This document shows, piece by piece, positions 9,186-18,975 of a stretch of 64,000 bases of DNA. Position 1 is the first letter of the stretch. Every line of letters starts with the position of its first letter. A program made the position numbers and the translations under genes. The stretch is from Pseudomonadales bacterium (GTDB lineage Bacteria > Pseudomonadota > Gammaproteobacteria > Pseudomonadales > Porticoccaceae): assembly GCA_024234435.1 (NCBI GenBank), contig JACKOF010000003.1, forward strand, positions 62,001-126,000, in the 5' to 3' direction. The notes beneath the pieces were generated by a model that worked only from the letters and a program-made list of their open reading frames with translations, was not told the DNA's origin and ran no database searches.

Positions 9186-10259
9186 ATGTCACTGCTCAAG
9201 ATTACATCCCCTCACGCCCACGGCCCGCAGAAAACTGCCCGCCTCATGCAACTGGTTATTCTCGCCACACTACCCGGCTTTGCCGCCCTGAGCTGGCATT
9301 TTGGCTGGGGCACGCTTATCAATATCGTTATTGCCAGCACCACAGCTCTGAGCTGTGAAGCGGCCATCATGCGCCTGCGTAACCGACCGGTACTGTTCTA
9401 TCTGAAAGATTACAGCGCATTGGTCACCGCTATACTGTTAGGACTCGCACTCCCTCCCCTGGCACCCTGGTGGGTGGTCGTGACCGGCTCGGCTTTTGCT
9501 ATTGTGATCGCCAAACAACTCTACGGCGGCATGGGCTACAACCCCTTTAACCCGGCTATGGTTGGCTATGTTGTGCTGCTGATTTCATTTCCTGTACAAA
9601 TGACAGCCTGGCCTGCACCTGCCGCACTATTGCCAGAAGGTACCATTACTCCGGGGCTATGGCAGTCACTACAAATAGTTTTTCCGTTTCTGGGTGACAG
9701 CACCATCGACGCATTCACGGCAGCAACACCACTGGAAGTACTCAAGCATAATTCCGGCTTGCTAGTTGAACAGCTTTACCAGACCGAACCGGTATTTATT
9801 GCCGGAGAATATGCAGGTGCAGGCTGGGAATGGGTGAACCTGTGCTTTCTGGCAGGAGGTATTTTCCTGCTCTACAACCGTGTATTTACCTGGCACGCGC
9901 CGGTCAGCATGTTGGTATCACTTAGCCTGATATCCGCCTTGTTTTACGACGGTGGCAGCTCTTCAAGTCACGGTTCACCACCGTTCCATTTACTCAGTGG
10001 CGCCACCATGCTGGGCGCCTTCTTTATTGTCACAGATCCTGTCAGCTCTGCTACCAGCAAGCTCGGCAAAATGATTTATGGCGCCTTGACAGGATTGCTG
10101 GTTTTTCTGATTCGCAGCTGGGGAAGCTATCCCGACGCTGTGGCATTTGCGGTGTTATTAATGAATTTCGCAGCTCCGCTGATTGACAACTATACTCTGC
10201 CTCGCACCTATGGACACCAACAACGACGCAAAGCCACGGAGAAACCCGATGCTGATTAG
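9186..10259 (+). CDS. rsxD: Rsx/Rnf complex subunit D
   Basis: 357-residue, multi-helix membrane subunit of the NqrB/RnfD family. Visible landmarks are MGYNPFNPAMVGYV, the DAFTAATPLEVLK stretch whose Thr181 is the expected covalent FMN acceptor, and FHLLSGATMLGAFFIVTDPVSS near residues 267-288. It starts five bases after the rsxC stop codon and runs 11 bases into rsxG. Confidence 0.95.
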   Translation: MSLLKITSPHAHGPQKTARLMQLVILATLPGFAALSWHFGWGTLINIVIASTTALSCEAAIMRLRNRPVLFYLKDYSALVTAILLGLALPPLAPWWVVVTGSAFAIVIAKQLYGGMGYNPFNPAMVGYVVLLISFPVQMTAWPAPAALLPEGTITPGLWQSLQIVFPFLGDSTIDAFTAATPLEVLKHNSGLLVEQLYQTEPVFIAGEYAGAGWEWVNLCFLAGGIFLLYNRVFTWHAPVSMLVSLSLISALFYDGGSSSSHGSPPFHLLSGATMLGAFFIVTDPVSSATSKLGKMIYGALTGLLVFLIRSWGSYPDAVAFAVLLMNFAAPLIDNYTLPRTYGHQQRRKATEKPDAD

Positions 10260-10968
10260 CTCAATCCGCTTCAATAGCATAATGCTGGGTATTTTTGCAC
10301 TGGTTACTTCTTCCATTCTGGCAAGCACTCATCTCGGCACAAAAGAACGTATTGCGGAGGCACAACGCAAGGTCGCACAGAAGGCTCTGCTGGAAATTGT
10401 CCCAAAAGAGCGCCACGATAATGATCTGTTGATGGACACCCTCACCATTCCGGACCATTTTCTGGCAACGCTGGGTATTGACTCGGGCGACATCAAGGTT
10501 GCCCGCAAAGACAATCAGCTTGTTGCCATGATTGTTCCTGCCACAGCCCCCGACGGCTATAACGGCGATATAAAAATGATTATCGGTATCAACCTGGACG
10601 ACAACACCATTGCCGGTGTCAGAATTGTTGAACACCGGGAAACACCCGGACTTGGTGATAAAGTCGACACGAATAAAAGCAAATGGGTAACGGGTTTTAA
10701 TGGAAAATCCCTTGCGAACCCGACGATCGACAAATGGAAAGTAAAAAAGGATGGCGGCGAGTTCGACCAGTTTACCGGCGCTACCATCACCCCCCGTGCT
10801 GTGGTACAACAGATAGCCAAAGTCCTCCAGTATTTCCAGGAAGACAAACAGAGGTTGATCAAGGAAGCGATGAGTAAAAACACCCTACCCGATACTGATC
10901 TACCCAAACCCGGAGAAATAATCTCCAGCCAACCCGACGCTGAGACAAAGGAGCCAGACAATGGCTGA
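10249..10968 (+). CDS. rsxG: Rsx/Rnf complex subunit G
   Basis: About 239 residues. The ATG at 10249 (MLISSIRFNSIMLGIFAL) is preferred to an upstream in-frame ATG because it carries a GGAGA ribosome site and gives the N-terminus usual for RsxG, ending in one membrane anchor. The FMN attachment motif D-x-x-T-G-A-T is present as DQFTGAT, with the acceptor Thr179. The FMN domain is periplasmic and relays electrons inside the complex. The last 30 residues are a proline-rich, charged tail (PDTDLPKPGEII onward). It overlaps rsxD upstream by 11 bases and rsxE downstream by 8. Confidence 0.95.
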   Translation: MLISSIRFNSIMLGIFALVTSSILASTHLGTKERIAEAQRKVAQKALLEIVPKERHDNDLLMDTLTIPDHFLATLGIDSGDIKVARKDNQLVAMIVPATAPDGYNGDIKMIIGINLDDNTIAGVRIVEHRETPGLGDKVDTNKSKWVTGFNGKSLANPTIDKWKVKKDGGEFDQFTGATITPRAVVQQIAKVLQYFQEDKQRLIKEAMSKNTLPDTDLPKPGEIISSQPDAETKEPDNG

Positions 10969-11677
10969 GCTGATCCCTGTTCGCGAGATCACCCACAACG
11001 GCTTGTGGAAAAACAACCCTGCCCTCGTTCAGTTGCTGGGCCTTTGCCCACTGCTGGCGGTTACCGGTTCGGTTGTCAACGCCCTGGGACTGGGACTGGC
11101 TACCATGGCCGTACTGGCAGGTTCGAATATTGCAGTCTCGCTGATCCGTAAACGCGTCTCCGACGCCGTTAAGATACCGGCATTTGTCATGATTATTGCT
11201 GCTTTTACCACTTGCACAGAACTGCTGATGAAAGCGTTTACCTACGAGCTTTACTTGATTCTCGGTATCTTTATTCCACTTATTGTTACCAACTGTACCA
11301 TTCTTGGCCGTGCTGAAGCTTTTGCCAGCAAGAATACTGTGCCCGCATCGGCACTGGATGGCCTGATGATGGGCAGTGGCTTCGCCATCGTATTACTGGT
11401 GGTGGGTGCTATCCGTGAAATTATCGGCAGCGGTACACTGTTTGCCAATATGAATCTGATATTTGGGCCAACGGCAGAGAGTTGGAAGTTACAGCTGTTC
11501 GGGGATGGCTACAGTTTTCTGGTGATCATTTTACCGCCAGGCGCATTCCTGGTCACCGGGTTTCTGATCGCGCTGAAAAATGTGATTGATACCAGGCTTC
11601 AGCAACGACAACTGGCTCAAAGGATACCGGTAGAAAAAGGTAGCAAGCGGGTGCGGACCACGGGGCATATCTCGTAG
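10961..11677 (+). CDS. rsxE: Rsx/Rnf complex subunit E
   Basis: 238-residue six-helix membrane subunit, homologous to RsxA in inverted topology. It shows NPALVQLLGLCPLLAVTGS and LIVTNCTILGRAEAFA, the two Cys-bearing stretches of the family. An AAAGGAG ribosome site lies inside the end of rsxG. It is the last gene of the complex. The nth gene often found next in gammaproteobacteria is absent; a DASS carrier gene follows 44 bases later. Confidence 0.95.
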   Translation: MAELIPVREITHNGLWKNNPALVQLLGLCPLLAVTGSVVNALGLGLATMAVLAGSNIAVSLIRKRVSDAVKIPAFVMIIAAFTTCTELLMKAFTYELYLILGIFIPLIVTNCTILGRAEAFASKNTVPASALDGLMMGSGFAIVLLVVGAIREIIGSGTLFANMNLIFGPTAESWKLQLFGDGYSFLVIILPPGAFLVTGFLIALKNVIDTRLQQRQLAQRIPVEKGSKRVRTTGHIS

Positions 11678-11721
11678 AGTAGCTCACCTCGACATTTTCC
11701 CAGCAACGGGTAAGGGCCTCA

Positions 11722-13206
11722 ATGACCAGGACCTTAACAGGCAAGCACAAAAATAAGTCACACCAAAAATTTCAGTTGTTCTACCTGATACTGGGGCCAG
11801 CTGTCGCTCTGCTCGCCTACCACCTTGTGCCCGACCTGAGTGTAGGGCTTGACGGTAAACCCATTGCGTTTGGCACTGCCAGCAAAGTCACTGCAGCCCT
11901 TACTGCATGGATGGCTGTCTGGTGGCTCACAGAGGCGATACCGGTATACGCTACCGCCCTACTGCCAATGGCCATTCTGCCACTTAGTGGCGCACAGAGT
12001 ATCCATGTCACTGCAGCCAGTTACGCTCACCCGATGATTTTTCTGTTTCTTGGCGGCTTTATTCTCGCGCTTGCACTGGAGCGATGGGAGCTTCACAAGC
12101 GCTTCGCCCTGAGAGTCATCCGCACAGTTGGTACCACGCCAAAAGTAGTTGTCGGCGGCTTTATGTTTGTCTCCGCACTGCTAAGTATGTGGATTACCAA
12201 TACCGCCACTACTATGGTGATGTTACCCATTGCACTGAGCATTATTCATTTGCACCCGGATGACGACAGCAAACAGAACTTCTCCCTCTGCCTGCTGTTG
12301 GGTATTGCCTACGCCTCATCCATCGGTGGTATCGGAACTCTGATCGGTACAGTGCCCAACATGTTTACCGCGTCTTTCATAGCGGATCATCTGGGTACAC
12401 CAATCAGCTTTGCCCGCTGGATGCTGATTGGTGTACCCATGGTGATCGTTATGGTTCCGTTAGCCTGGCTGTTACTGACCCGGTTTATTTACCCACCCGG
12501 ATCGCAACCCATTGCCGAGTCTCAATTTGACTTGAGCACAACTCACTGGTCAACAGGAGGCAAACTGACCCTGCTTGTTTTTTTACTCACTGCCGCTGCC
12601 TGGATCACCCGCCCATTACTGGTAAAGCTACCGGGGTTGAGTGGGCTCACCGACAGTGGCATAGCCATTATTGCGGCACTATTGTTGTTTGTTATTCCAG
12701 CCAACCTTCCCGCTAACGGGCGAAAATGCCAGTTTCTGGTCGACTGGCAAACTGTCGAACGTCTGCCCTGGGGGATTTTGTTACTACTCAGTGGTGGTAT
12801 TGCGCTGGCCAGTGCAATAAGCAGTTTCGGTATCAGCGAACTACTGGCCTTGCAGCTCAGTCAACTTGGTAACGTACAACCCGTCGTAATGACTTTGCTG
12901 GTGGTGACACTGATTATCTTTCTCACTGAAATAACCAGTAATACAGCGACAACCACCTCACTGGTACCGATTCTTTCAGCAATGGCTATTGGTATGGGTA
13001 TAGACCCCTTAAGCGTCATTATTCCGGCTACTCTTGCAGCCAGCTGCGCCTTTATGCTGCCGGTAGCGACGCCGCCCAATGCCATAGTATTCGGCTCAAA
13101 GCTAATTCAGATTCCACAAATGGCAAGGGCCGGGATATGGCTTAATATCACGGGTATTTTTGTTATCAGCCTTCTCTGCCAGCTGCTTTTACAATACATT
13201 CATTGA
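11722..13206 (+). CDS. DASS/SLC13-family anion:sodium symporter
   Basis: 494 residues, about 12 hydrophobic segments. The two SLC13 signature regions are visible: ITNTATTMVMLPIAL (about residues 157-171, the first SNT-type sodium site) and TEITSNTATTTSLVPIL with MLPVATPPNAIVFGS (about 410-455, the second site and the family signature). Members carry dicarboxylates, sulfate or citrate with Na+; the exact substrate cannot be read from the sequence. It lies 44 bases after rsxE without an obvious terminator and may be cotranscribed, which would pair a Na+-using carrier with an ion-pumping complex (inference). Confidence 0.9.
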   Translation: MTRTLTGKHKNKSHQKFQLFYLILGPAVALLAYHLVPDLSVGLDGKPIAFGTASKVTAALTAWMAVWWLTEAIPVYATALLPMAILPLSGAQSIHVTAASYAHPMIFLFLGGFILALALERWELHKRFALRVIRTVGTTPKVVVGGFMFVSALLSMWITNTATTMVMLPIALSIIHLHPDDDSKQNFSLCLLLGIAYASSIGGIGTLIGTVPNMFTASFIADHLGTPISFARWMLIGVPMVIVMVPLAWLLLTRFIYPPGSQPIAESQFDLSTTHWSTGGKLTLLVFLLTAAAWITRPLLVKLPGLSGLTDSGIAIIAALLLFVIPANLPANGRKCQFLVDWQTVERLPWGILLLLSGGIALASAISSFGISELLALQLSQLGNVQPVVMTLLVVTLIIFLTEITSNTATTTSLVPILSAMAIGMGIDPLSVIIPATLAASCAFMLPVATPPNAIVFGSKLIQIPQMARAGIWLNITGIFVISLLCQLLLQYIH

Positions 13207-13215
13207 AATTTTATC

Positions 13216-14067
13216 TTACTCTGCGGTCACCGGAACCGAATAGGAGTCAGTCGCAGGGTCAACCTGCTTCGCTGCTCGAACAGGCACATCAGGCAGGAAC
13301 TTCGATGCGCCGTATACCGCCAGTGCACACATGACCAGCGTCAACATTGTCGCAGCCCACACGATGCCTTCGCTAAATTCAGCCTCGGACAGGTGCAAGG
13401 CAATGATAATCGGCCCACCAACACCACAGTTTGCGCCCATCATGGTAATGGGAAATAACAAAAACAATCCCATCAAAGCGGAAGGGCTGGTCGTTCGCCG
13501 CCACCACAACACCGCAACAAGCGTAAACAGCACGGTTTGAGTACCTTCCAGCACCCCGATCACCAGAGGATAGTTCCAGATCCTCATCACATAGGGGCCA
13601 TAATAAGTGTAAACACCTACACCGGTACCAATCACCTCGAAAACACAAGAGGCTGTAATTTCTGCCAGCCAAACAAGGAAAAAAGTTTTCGCAGAAAGCC
13701 GACCTTCGTAAATCATTCGCCCTGCATACAGGCAAGCCGTGGCATAAAGAATAATATAACCGCTATGTGACCAGTTTGGCTGCACAATACCGAACGCAGT
13801 GAAGTGAGAGAACATGGCCCCCGGCTGACCATTATGTACATCGAAAAACCACAAATCGAAAGCAACGTCGTAGAGTGGCTCAACAAAAGCCCCCAGCCCT
13901 GCAGCTAAACAGGCAAGCACATAAAAAGGGGTACGCTGCTTAACGCCCATTCGCCAAGCGACAAGTAACATCACCAAAACAATAGCCCAGCTACCCCACG
14001 TGAAAACGTGTTGCCACACCAGATTCAGTTCACTCATCATGACTTCAGGTGACATTCGACCCATCAT
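13216..14067 (-). CDS. Unrecognised polytopic membrane protein
   Basis: 283 residues from an ATG preceded by GAGGA. There are about seven to eight hydrophobic segments. Recognisable but unassigned stretches are GAFVEPLYDVAFDLWFFDVHNGQPG, CVFEVIGTGVGVYTYYGPYVMRIWNYPLVIGV and TMMGANCGVGGPIIIALHLS. The acidic and aromatic residues in loops between helices recall spiroxystenone/carotenoid-type or DUF-only membrane families, but I cannot name one. It is convergent with the DASS gene (9 bases between stops). The next gene on this strand is gloA upstream across about 175 bases. Function unknown. Confidence 0.7.
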   Translation of the reverse strand: MMGRMSPEVMMSELNLVWQHVFTWGSWAIVLVMLLVAWRMGVKQRTPFYVLACLAAGLGAFVEPLYDVAFDLWFFDVHNGQPGAMFSHFTAFGIVQPNWSHSGYIILYATACLYAGRMIYEGRLSAKTFFLVWLAEITASCVFEVIGTGVGVYTYYGPYVMRIWNYPLVIGVLEGTQTVLFTLVAVLWWRRTTSPSALMGLFLLFPITMMGANCGVGGPIIIALHLSEAEFSEGIVWAATMLTLVMCALAVYGASKFLPDVPVRAAKQVDPATDSYSVPVTAE

Positions 14068-14243
14068 AAGTCCTCATCTAATTTACACAGCCGAAACTAT
14101 AGGTAGCTATAGGGTTCAATACAAGAGACCTGTCACAACACCTTTTGAATGGCTTTATCGTGGCTCAACCGCTCGAGCGAGCATTGCTTTTCTTATCATC
14201 TATCCCAACACTGACTGCATAGCGCTGGCTGGACAATGATCGT

Positions 14244-14624
14244 TCAGTCCGACAATAGCTCCACTTTATAACCATCCGGATCTTCCACAAACGCCAAAAC
14301 AGTTGAACCGTGTTTCACGGGACCGGGCTCTCTCACTACTTTGCCGCCACTTTGCCTGATTTTTTCGCAAGCAGCATAGACATCTTCAACACCAATGGCG
14401 ATATGACCGTAGGCGTCACCCAACTGGTAACGACTGATATCCCAATTGTGGGTGAGCTCCAGCACCGTGGTTTCATCTTCTGGACCATACCCCAAAAATG
14501 CGAGGGTAAACCGGCCATCGGAATAATCCTTGCGTCGCAGTAACGTCATGCCCAGCACATCCGTGTAGAAGGCAATGGAAGCATTGAGATCCACCACCCG
14601 TAGCATCGTATGTAATAAGCGCAT
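14244..14624 (-). CDS. gloA: Lactoylglutathione lyase (glyoxalase I)
   Basis: 126 residues. The ATG at 14624 is chosen because GGGGAG sits six bases before it; an in-frame GTG farther upstream lies inside that ribosome site. The metal ligands match the E. coli enzyme by position: His5, Glu56, His74, Glu122. It converts the hemithioacetal of methylglyoxal and glutathione to S-lactoylglutathione in the cytoplasm. The length is normal for the Ni-dependent short class. It is separated from the Yip1-like gene upstream by a strong terminator, so it has its own promoter or depends on readthrough. Confidence 0.95.
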   Translation of the reverse strand: MRLLHTMLRVVDLNASIAFYTDVLGMTLLRRKDYSDGRFTLAFLGYGPEDETTVLELTHNWDISRYQLGDAYGHIAIGVEDVYAACEKIRQSGGKVVREPGPVKHGSTVLAFVEDPDGYKVELLSD

Positions 14625-14670
14625 GGCTTTCTCCCCCACTCACCCGGTAAAACTTGCCCGACGCCTCAAG

Positions 14671-14696
14671 TAAAAGGCCGGGCATGTGCCCGGCCT
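14671..14696 (-). terminator. Rho-independent terminator between the Yip1-like gene and gloA
   Basis: AGGCCGGGCA (14675-14684) and its exact reverse complement (14687-14696) form a 10-bp stem. Read on the minus strand the stem is followed by TTTTAC. It ends transcription of the gene at 14715-15314. The loop as written is only two bases, so in RNA the top of the stem opens. Confidence 0.75.
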
Positions 14697-14714
14697 CTAC
14701 AATCCTGAATGCTA

Positions 14715-15314
14715 CTAATTGGTAAATACCGGTGTAGCAATATACTCCCACAGAATGACGGTAGCTGTCAGCACCACCACCACATAAACCAGAGCAACCG
14801 CAAACGCTGCACTGGCGAATAAAAAACCCTGATCCTCAGGTATATTGACCACTTTTGGCAAGCCGATATACACCAGCCGAATGGCGTAACCGCAAGCCAA
14901 TGTTGCCAGCAGTATATCCAGCCACCAGATTGGATAGGCGGCGGCAATCCCGGCCAGAAATATTGGCGTACAGCAATAGCCCATAAAAGCCACGCCCACA
15001 TAATACTTCACATCAGACTGGTAAGTAGAGGACATCCAGGACAACATGCCACCCACGCAGACTACAGCCCCCATTAACGCAAAGTAGAACAATACAGCCA
15101 GAGGAATGGCACTTTCCGGCGTTATGCGAACAGGTTCATCGCCAATAATGGTCCAGCCGACCTTGGTCGTACCGATATAAAAGGCGATTGCTGGCAGCAT
15201 GCCCATAAAAATAAAACCAAGCAGAGATTTCCTGGCATCTTTGGAGCCTAATTTAGCAATATCATCCCAGGTTTTTTGCGGGTCATACAACAACCCAATC
15301 GCGTGACCTAACAT
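14715..15314 (-). CDS. Yip1-domain membrane protein
   Basis: 199 residues. It starts MLGHAIGLLYDPQKTWDDI, the usual soluble lead-in of bacterial Yip1 family proteins, followed by five hydrophobic segments. Yip1-domain proteins are of unknown function in bacteria. It is followed by a terminator and preceded by about 190 bases of non-coding DNA that contain two copies of TGAGTTATC (around 15341 and 15363), possibly regulatory. Confidence 0.75.
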   Translation of the reverse strand: MLGHAIGLLYDPQKTWDDIAKLGSKDARKSLLGFIFMGMLPAIAFYIGTTKVGWTIIGDEPVRITPESAIPLAVLFYFALMGAVVCVGGMLSWMSSTYQSDVKYYVGVAFMGYCCTPIFLAGIAAAYPIWWLDILLATLACGYAIRLVYIGLPKVVNIPEDQGFLFASAAFAVALVYVVVVLTATVILWEYIATPVFTN

Positions 15315-15505
15315 ATGAATTCCCGTAACTTATTTTAAATGAGTTATCTTTTAATGTGAGTGAGTTATCAGTAATAGATAAACCGTTTTGAACTTTATAT
15401 CATTTCAGCAGCGCGTTCCAACTGACTTGAATCAAATCGGCGTATTGTTTCCACGTCACCTGTACTTCAGTGGCATCCATCCCGCTATATGGCACGATCA
15501 AGCTG

Positions 15506-16270
15506 TCATTCATGACTATGCATCATGTGTAGATGCTCTGCTGAACCCGAATTTTGCCAACCGTGGTTCGTATGACCACTGTGATCGACAAAATAAACAG
15601 ACCAGAGTGTCCAAAGACCGAATAAAACCAGAATCAACGCCATAGGCCAGCGCAAAGAGCGCCTCTGCAGCAGCGAACGCAACTGTTGAGAAAAAAGCCC
15701 CCCCAGCAACATGGCAGGCAGGGTACCTATGCCAAAAGCCACCATGACAAAAAAGCCGCTCACGGGGTCAGCCGATGCCGCCGCATAAGCCAGCGCACTG
15801 TACACCAGTCCACAGGGCAGCCACCCCCACAACAGACCAAAAGCAAACCCTTTGCCGGTGCTTCGAACCTGAAATAACCCGTTTGCTACAGGTTGTAGTT
15901 TTCGCCAGAGTTTTGCTCCCAGCCACTCAAGGTGCGTGAGAATTTTCCACCAATCCGCCAGATAACAACCCATTAGAATAAGTAACACACCCGCAATACT
16001 GCGCAAAACAGGCCCAAGTGCGAGATACTGGCTGCCCAGCTGACCTAACCATCCAACTGCCATTCCCGCCATCCCATAAGACGTAATGCGGCCAATGTTA
16101 TAACTCAGCAGGATCGGCCAGCGAGCCACTTTTTCCCCGGTGGTACTTTTTTCCACGGAAAATCCAAGTGCAGTCACGATACCGCCGCACATGCCGGCGC
16201 AGTGTCCAGCGCCCATGAGACCAATCAAAACCATGGCACCAATTGAAAGAGCTTCGGAAGGGTTCATCAC
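15506..16270 (-). CDS. TauE/SafE-like membrane protein of the cbb3 assembly block
   Basis: 254 residues with about six membrane segments. It begins MMNPSEALSIGAMVLIGLMGAGHCAGMCGGIV; the GHCAGMCGG motif is the signature of the COG2836 'urease accessory/sulfite exporter' subgroup. This subgroup is commonly encoded after ccoS in gammaproteobacteria and is suspected to take part in copper or cytochrome oxidase assembly. The C-terminus is rich in His and Met (HSGHTNHGWQN, HLHMMHSHE), which could bind metal (inference). It lies 15 bases after ccoS. Confidence 0.85.
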   Translation of the reverse strand: MMNPSEALSIGAMVLIGLMGAGHCAGMCGGIVTALGFSVEKSTTGEKVARWPILLSYNIGRITSYGMAGMAVGWLGQLGSQYLALGPVLRSIAGVLLILMGCYLADWWKILTHLEWLGAKLWRKLQPVANGLFQVRSTGKGFAFGLLWGWLPCGLVYSALAYAAASADPVSGFFVMVAFGIGTLPAMLLGGLFSQQLRSLLQRRSLRWPMALILVLFGLWTLWSVYFVDHSGHTNHGWQNSGSAEHLHMMHSHE

Positions 16271-16285
16271 TGTCCGCTTGTCCGC

Positions 16286-16489
16286 CTATCGCTGCTCGTC
16301 AGGGTTCTTTTTATTATCGTTCTGTTTCAGCTCGCCTTTCTGTGGCTTGTCATCATGATCAAACAGCAGGCGCTCCCCCTCTCCATCAAGGTCATCATAC
16401 TGGCCACTGTTAACAGCCCAGAAATAAGCCACCAACGCAATCACGCAGAAAATCAGTGATACCGGTATCAACAAATATAGACTTCCCAC
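16286..16489 (-). CDS. ccoS: cbb3 oxidase maturation protein CcoS
   Basis: 67 residues: one membrane helix (residues 3-25), then AVNSGQYDDLDGEGERLLFDHDD, the conserved CcoS motif. CcoS is needed for insertion of heme and copper into the catalytic subunit in Rhodobacter. It sits between ccoI and the TauE-like gene in the standard assembly gene order. Confidence 0.93.
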   Translation of the reverse strand: MGSLYLLIPVSLIFCVIALVAYFWAVNSGQYDDLDGEGERLLFDHDDKPQKGELKQNDNKKNPDEQR

Positions 16490-16547
16490 TTCATACCCCC
16501 CGACTGAAAAACAGCCGCCAATGACAAAACGTCTAATAAAATCACCC

Positions 16548-18950
16548 TCAGATGATATTCCGCCTCAATCGCAATGCATTCATAACAACCAACAACGAAC
16601 TCCCGGACATGCCTATCGCTGCAGCCCAGGGCGGCACCCAGCCGGCCGCTGCCAACGGTAAGGCTGTCAAATTATACAGCAGTGCCCAACCGAGATTTTG
16701 CCGGATTACCCGTCTGGTACGACGCGCCATATACAAGGCCGTTACCAGTGTCTGTAGGTTACCTGACAATAAAATACTGTCGGCGTGAATCCGGGCAAGA
16801 TCCGTGGCGCCCCCCATGGCAACAGACACATCAGCACCACTTAATACCGGCACATCATTGATTCCGTCACCGACCATTACCACACGTTGCCCGGTGGACT
16901 GCAGTGCCTGTAACTCTGTTAGCTTGCTTGCGGGTGACATGTCACCACGCCAGTGTTGTATCGATAACTGTTCCGCCATCACTGCCACCGCTGCGCTGCG
17001 ATCACCGCTGAACAGCGAGACATTGACTGTTTTTTCAAGACTGGCAATCGCCTCTTGCGTGTTGGGCCGCAACTGATCCTGCAGAACAATCCAGCCTTGA
17101 AGCGAGGACTGGCTGGCAAGTAATAATGCCGTTTGCCCGGCGACCAGATCGGGAGCAGCGGGCAACGCATGATGCAGGGTTTCTGCAACAAATTCTGCTC
17201 GACCAATAGCCCACTCTTCGCCGCCGATTTCACCACTGATACCCTGGGTTACATGATGCCTGACATTCTCAACCACAGGCATATTGCCAATATTGAGAAA
17301 TGCCTGAGCTATGGGATGCCGGGAATCCTGTTCGAGCGCGGCGGCTACCGCCTGCAACCTTTCGACACTGCTTGAAGTCAGAGGCATAACGGTCGCAATC
17401 GTCATACTGCTCAAAGTCAGGGTGCCAGTCTTGTCAAACACGGCGTGATTGACACTGGCCAGCGATTCGAGCGCCCGCCCATCAGTAATCAGAAACCCCC
17501 GGCGTCGCAATTCACCGGAAGCCACTGCCAGCGCTGCGGGCGTTGCCAGGGAAAGCGCGCAGGGACAAGTCACCACCAACACAGAAAGAACCACCCAGAG
17601 CATACGTCCGGGATCATGCTGCCACCACCAATAGCCCACTGCTAATGACAGCAGCAACACAACCGCGACAAAATAACCCGCCACCCGATCAGCCAAAAAC
17701 ACCTGCGATGGTTTCTGGGCCTGGGCCCGTTCCACCAGGTGCAACACCGCAGAAAGGCGGGTTTGCGTACCGACCGCCTCCACGTCAATGATCAACGGAT
17801 GCTCACTGTTAATCGTCCCGGCGCTGACCGTGTCACCCCCTTGCTTGTGCACCGGCAAATACTCACCGGTGAGCACTGCCTCAACCACGGCACTTTCACC
17901 GCTGACTATTTGACCATCACAAGGAATGGTATCCCCCACAGCAACGCGGATCCGATCACCCGGTCTGAGGCTTTTTACCGGCACTGAAACAACATCATCT
18001 CCGTTTAATCGGGTTGCCACCGTCGGCAATAGCTGACCCAGCCCCTCGGCACTCAGTTCATTACGATGCCGGACCCGCATTTCCAGATAGCGACCGAGTA
18101 ACAGGAAAAAAGTGAACATCGACACGGAATCAAAATACACTTCGCCCGTGCCAGCAATGGTAGCCCAGACACTGGCACTGAACGCCAGCCCTATCGCAAT
18201 AGACACCGGAACATCCATGGTCAGATGACGCATCTTCAAGCTCCGCATGGCCGCTTTAAAAAAAGGCGCTGCAGAAAAGAAGACCACCGGAGAGGTAATA
18301 ATCAGGCTCACCCAGCGAAGGTAGCTTTCCCACTCCACATCCATGCCCTGAAAAGAACCAGCATAGAGACCCACCGCTATCATGCCAGCCTGCATCATCG
18401 CCAGACCGGCAATACCCAGCCGTTGCAGAAAGCGACGATTCTCTTTGCTTCGAATAGCTTCGGCCTGCTCGTCGGTTACCGGGCGAGCCTGATAACCAAT
18501 AGGCTCGAACGCTGACAGCAGACAACTCAGTTTTGTTTCAGACGAACGCCACTCGAGCAATGCCCGATGGGTTGTAACATTGACACTTGCCGAGATCACC
18601 CCCGGAATCTGTTTAAGGTGGTGCTCAATAAGCCAGGCACAGGCAGCACAGGTAATACCTTGTACCTGAACAGAAATTTGCCTGCGATCCTGGTCCAGAA
18701 TAACAACAAATTCCTGTTGTACCTCTTCCAGGTCATAGGCTTCCAGAGCCGCTTGTTGATCACGCTCCGGCCTCTCGGAAAGGCGGGAACGAAACTGATA
18801 AAACTGCTCTAGACCACCATCCCGAATAGCAGTCGCTACTGCCTGGCAACCCGGACAACACATAGCCCGTGTTTGCTGGTCAATAATGACGGGGTAATCA
18901 ACGCCACCGGTAATTGGCAAGCCGCAGTGATAACAGTCACCACTTTTCAT
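16548..18950 (-). CDS. ccoI: Copper-translocating P-type ATPase CcoI/FixI
   Basis: 800 residues. The N-terminus has a CxxC pair (CYHCGLPI) and CCPGC, then a heavy-metal-associated domain with GITCAACAWL. About eight membrane helices follow with the CPC metal-transport motif (TCPCALSLATPAAL). The P-type core has the phosphorylation site DKTGTLT, HP in the N-domain (DSRHPIAQAF) and GDGINDVPVL. It exports or delivers copper for the CuB site of cbb3 oxidase. It is in the ccoG-ccoH-ccoI-ccoS order, 25 bases after ccoH. Confidence 0.96.
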   Translation of the reverse strand: MKSGDCYHCGLPITGGVDYPVIIDQQTRAMCCPGCQAVATAIRDGGLEQFYQFRSRLSERPERDQQAALEAYDLEEVQQEFVVILDQDRRQISVQVQGITCAACAWLIEHHLKQIPGVISASVNVTTHRALLEWRSSETKLSCLLSAFEPIGYQARPVTDEQAEAIRSKENRRFLQRLGIAGLAMMQAGMIAVGLYAGSFQGMDVEWESYLRWVSLIITSPVVFFSAAPFFKAAMRSLKMRHLTMDVPVSIAIGLAFSASVWATIAGTGEVYFDSVSMFTFFLLLGRYLEMRVRHRNELSAEGLGQLLPTVATRLNGDDVVSVPVKSLRPGDRIRVAVGDTIPCDGQIVSGESAVVEAVLTGEYLPVHKQGGDTVSAGTINSEHPLIIDVEAVGTQTRLSAVLHLVERAQAQKPSQVFLADRVAGYFVAVVLLLSLAVGYWWWQHDPGRMLWVVLSVLVVTCPCALSLATPAALAVASGELRRRGFLITDGRALESLASVNHAVFDKTGTLTLSSMTIATVMPLTSSSVERLQAVAAALEQDSRHPIAQAFLNIGNMPVVENVRHHVTQGISGEIGGEEWAIGRAEFVAETLHHALPAAPDLVAGQTALLLASQSSLQGWIVLQDQLRPNTQEAIASLEKTVNVSLFSGDRSAAVAVMAEQLSIQHWRGDMSPASKLTELQALQSTGQRVVMVGDGINDVPVLSGADVSVAMGGATDLARIHADSILLSGNLQTLVTALYMARRTRRVIRQNLGWALLYNLTALPLAAAGWVPPWAAAIGMSGSSLLVVMNALRLRRNII

Positions 18951-18975
18951 GAGGTATGCATCATCAGCCAGCAGC

